Assembly: GCF_034044715.1 (NCBI RefSeq)
Contig: NZ_JAXCLW010000001.1
Span: 806,001 to 870,000 of the forward strand
Origin: Dongia_B soli
GTDB taxonomy: Bacteria > Pseudomonadota > Alphaproteobacteria > Dongiales > Dongiaceae
DNA length: 64,000 nt
Reading direction: 5' to 3'
Part shown: positions 61,916 through 64,000 of the stretch, piece after piece
Layout: the number at the start of each line of letters is the position of its first letter
How positions within the stretch are numbered: position 1 is the first letter of the stretch
Program-made: the position numbers and the translations under genes
The notes under the pieces: model-generated
Seen by the model: only the letters and a program-made list of their open reading frames with translations
Databases searched by the model: none
What the model was told of the DNA's origin: nothing

Positions 61916-62983
61916 CTAGACCCCGACCGTCTGCCGATGGCCCTCGAGATAGATGCGCTCCGACGGCGTCGGTCGGTCATAGCCCCACATGGCCCGATGC
62001 CAGAAAGGATAAAGCGGGCGGGGACGCCCGGCCGCTTCGATCTTCGCCATCTGCTCCGGCGTCAGCGTCAAATCGTAGGACGCGAGATTGTCGGCGAGCT
62101 GATCCTCGTTGCGGGCGCCGAGCACAATAGTGCCAATACCGGGCCGTGAGCGGGTCCAGGCCAGGGTTACTTGCGCGACCGAGCGGCCAACCTCCTTGGC
62201 GACGCTTTCAACCGCCTTCAGCACCCGGCCGAAGCGTTCCGGCTCCGGCAGGAAGGGCTCCGGCCAATTGGGGTCTCCCTGCCGCGTGCCCTTCGGCGCC
62301 GAACCATCGCCTTTCGCCTTGCCGCCGAACAGCCCCTGGCCGAGCGGGCTCCAGATCATCGCGCCGATGCCGAATTCCGCCCCGGCGGGGATGAGCTCGT
62401 ATTCCGCCTCGCGCGCCTCGGGCGTGTAATAGATCTGATGCGCGATCGGCGCCACATAGCCCGGCGCCTGAGCGATCAGCGCCGTCTTGGCGAGCTGCCA
62501 GCCGCTGTAATTCGAAATGCCCCAATAGCGGATCTTGCCGGATTTCACGAAGCCCGACATCGTCTCCACCGTCTCTTCGATCGGCGTCACGCCATCCCAT
62601 TGATGGACGAAATAGAGATCGAGCCAATCGGTCTTCAGCCGCGTCAATGAACCGTCAAGCTGGGCTGTAAGATGCAGCCGGGAGGCGCCGCCGCCATTGG
62701 GGCCGGGCTCCATTTCCGACCGCCCCTTGCTGAAGATCAGCACCTTGTCGCGGCGGCCGGCAAGCGCCTGGCCCAACACCGTCTCGGCATCCCCCTTGGA
62801 ATAAAGATTGGCGGTATCGAAGGCATTGACGCCGGCATCGACAGCCATGTCGACCAGCCGCTTGCCCTGCGCGACGTCGACATTGCCCAGGGCCTCAAAA
62901 CCATTGGTGCCGGCGAAGGTCAAGGTGCCAAGGATATAGCGCGAGACCTTCATGCCGGATTTACCGAGCGGGATGTAATCCAT
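61916..62983 (-). CDS. Aldo/keto reductase
   Basis: 355-residue NADPH-dependent aldo/keto reductase. The catalytic tetrad appears as Asp and Tyr in DTANLYSKGD, Lys in LIFSKGRSE and His in YFVHQWDG. The start MDYIPLGKSGMKVSRYILGTLTF and GSLTRLKTDWLDLYFVH are typical of the AKR 'YghZ/Kvbeta-like' branch. Substrate unknown. It is a single gene, convergent with the glycolipid-binding-domain gene. Confidence 0.92.
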   Translation of the reverse strand: MDYIPLGKSGMKVSRYILGTLTFAGTNGFEALGNVDVAQGKRLVDMAVDAGVNAFDTANLYSKGDAETVLGQALAGRRDKVLIFSKGRSEMEPGPNGGGASRLHLTAQLDGSLTRLKTDWLDLYFVHQWDGVTPIEETVETMSGFVKSGKIRYWGISNYSGWQLAKTALIAQAPGYVAPIAHQIYYTPEAREAEYELIPAGAEFGIGAMIWSPLGQGLFGGKAKGDGSAPKGTRQGDPNWPEPFLPEPERFGRVLKAVESVAKEVGRSVAQVTLAWTRSRPGIGTIVLGARNEDQLADNLASYDLTLTPEQMAKIEAAGRPRPLYPFWHRAMWGYDRPTPSERIYLEGHRQTVGV

Positions 62984-63140
62984 TTCGCTTCTCCATTTCC
63001 TTCAATCTCGGTCAGTGAACAAGCCGAACCCGCTTTCGTTCATGAAGCCAGGCCCGGTACGCCCGGCCAAAGACGCGGAACATTCAAACACCACCCGGGT
63101 TCCTCGGTGGAGCTAAGACAATTGCTCTCATGCAGGCGCA

Positions 63141-63323
63141 GTGATCCGCTGGCAAACCGGGATGGCCGAAGGCATCCTGCCCTGGGGCTTGGTCCTTTCC
63201 GCGATTGTGGTGGTCATTCTGCTCTTTACCGGCTGTAAGGGCGGTTCGCTCGTCTATCACCACAGGATCGGCATGCATCCCGAGGCGCCCGCTGAAGGCC
63301 ATGTAGACGTCAAGTCGCGATAG
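63141..63323 (+). pseudogene. DUF2231-like membrane protein fragment
   Basis: A 60-codon open frame (GTG at 63141, ATG at 63162) encodes one hydrophobic helix and then GGSLVYHHRIGM, resembling the C-terminal end of DUF2231 membrane proteins (GGxLVYxHGxGV). The upstream half expected for that family is absent: an in-frame stop precedes the frame by nine codons. It is either a small membrane protein of its own or a remnant of a DUF2231 gene. The resemblance is from memory and not tested. Confidence 0.4.
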
Positions 63324-63499
63324 ATAAGCAGCGAGCAGAGGGGAGTGGGCCCGGCTGTGCCGGGCAGCTTAATTGTTGCCGCCACCGGGTTAGTTACTTA
63401 TCGTGCTAAATTGACGCGGCGGTAAAATGGCCTCGCTCGAGTTTGTCGGCCAGCGGGCCGAAAGCATTATGTGTAAAACAACATCCGTAAAATGAATCA

Positions 63500-63523
63500 C
63501 CGCGATCGGGTCACCGATCGCGG
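63500..63523. repeat. Perfect 10-bp hairpin upstream of cyoA
   Basis: CCGCGATCGG (63500-63509) and CCGATCGCGG (63514-63523) form a perfect stem with a 4-base loop, 55 bases before the cyoA ATG. No T run follows in the plus direction. It could be a leader hairpin or an operator. Confidence 0.45.
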
Positions 63524-63577
63524 GGAGAACTACCTTCGGTTTGAGACGTTTGCTCGCGACAAAGAGGGACTCTCTCC

Positions 63578-64000
63578 ATGGGTGGATTGCAAGTCTCGCC
63601 AGGCGCGTTGGCCTGCCTGTGCCGCAGCTTGACGCGCGGCTCCTTCCTTGGCCTCCTCGGCCTTGCCCTCTCTTCCTGCTCGGGTGGCGTGCTGGACCCA
63701 GCCGGCCCTGTCGGCGAAGGCGATGCCATCATCCTGATCAACGCCACAGCAATCATGCTGGCCATCGTCATCCCGACGATCCTCTTGGCGTTCTGGATGG
63801 CTTGGCGCTACCGGGCGTCTAATCCCAAGGCGGAGTACTTGCCCTATTGGTCCTATTCAGGCCGGATCGAAGCGGTCGTCTGGTCAATCCCGATCCTGAC
63901 AATCATGTTCATCGGCGGCGTGATCTGGATCGGTTCCTACAAGCTCGACCCGTTCAGGCCTTTGCCCTCCAAAACCCCGCCCCTCGAGGTGCAGGTCGTC
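63578..64000 (+). CDS. cyoA: Cytochrome bo-type ubiquinol oxidase subunit II (partial, runs off window)
   Basis: First 141 codons of CyoA, the membrane-anchored subunit II of the terminal ubiquinol oxidase. A signal segment with lipobox LALSSC (about residues 29-34) is followed by two helices (about 51-73 and 95-117). Between them is the typical WRYRASNPKAEYLPYWSYSGRIEAVVWSIPI region, and after them GSYKLDPFRPLPS. The ATG at 63578 follows AGAGGGA. The C-terminal cupredoxin-like domain and the rest of the expected cyoABCD operon lie beyond the window. Confidence 0.92.
   Translation, partial: MGGLQVSPGALACLCRSLTRGSFLGLLGLALSSCSGGVLDPAGPVGEGDAIILINATAIMLAIVIPTILLAFWMAWRYRASNPKAEYLPYWSYSGRIEAVVWSIPILTIMFIGGVIWIGSYKLDPFRPLPSKTPPLEVQVV

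Noticed and set aside
1..64000. Prophage, insertion sequence, CRISPR, tRNA or rRNA
   Set aside because: No transposase, integrase, regularly spaced direct repeats or recognisable tRNA/rRNA sequence was found by reading.

Overview
The window is 64 kb of GC-rich chromosome that reads as an alphaproteobacterium, most likely in the order Rhodospirillales. This is inferred from gene content and order, not from a database search. The strongest clue is the run DUF3576 lipoprotein - leuS - lptE - holA lying close to a convergent mnmE-mnmG-rsmG-parA-parB operon with parS sites, an arrangement typical of the origin-proximal region of alphaproteobacterial chromosomes. No rRNA, tRNA, CRISPR array, prophage, transposase or insertion sequence was seen. 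The region looks like core chromosome with a few lineage-specific genes.

Layout. 1-2.0 kb: gshB and a divergent EamA transporter. 2.6-10.4 kb: a one-direction polyamine cassette with an ABC ATPase, two permeases, two near-duplicate binding proteins, an amidase-signature enzyme and an acetylpolyamine deacetylase of the HDAC fold. 10.4-12.7 kb: a trypsin-TPR fusion protein. 12.8-13.9 kb: divergent ohrR/ohr with two OhrR-box operators. 14.1-23.7 kb: AsmA, CoaA, YifB/ComM, a zinc alcohol dehydrogenase, an LprI-like protein, adenine deaminase and a DUF2252 protein. 24.0-33.7 kb: a membrane-anchored LOV histidine kinase, an MBL hydrolase, an MFS permease, an OmpR-type regulator, RibA with a degenerate RibB-like domain, a large protein of unknown function, a YkuD protein and YggS. 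34.0-38.0 kb: two tandem porins that share promoter architecture, and a sulfotransferase. 38.2-43.2 kb: DUF3576-leuS-lptE-holA. 43.2-45.4 kb: a PAS_5 protein and a chemoreceptor. 45.5-51.5 kb: parB, parA, rsmG, mnmG and mnmE with three parS sites. 51.5-58.9 kb: a thioredoxin-like ferredoxin, a DUF6489 protein, a DUF255 thioredoxin-domain protein, Ogt and a 1236-residue hybrid kinase. 59.2-60.2 kb: an FMN riboswitch with a terminator, then ribB. 60.3-64 kb: a quinone oxidoreductase, a glycolipid-binding-domain protein, an aldo/keto reductase, a DUF2231-like remnant and the start of cyoA, which runs off the window.

How genes work together. The polyamine cassette looks able to import polyamines and remove N-acetyl or other acyl groups. 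The ohrR/ohr pair is a self-contained organic peroxide switch. Riboflavin synthesis is split between a riboswitch-controlled RibB and a distant RibA whose own RibB-like domain has lost its acidic motif. parABS sits inside the tRNA-modification operon, with one parS touching the mnmG start codon. No wholly new multi-gene system is claimed. The best leads are the LOV kinase with a substituted flavin-contact glutamine, the acetylpolyamine cassette, the unknown 454-residue protein and the porin pair's repeated heptamers.
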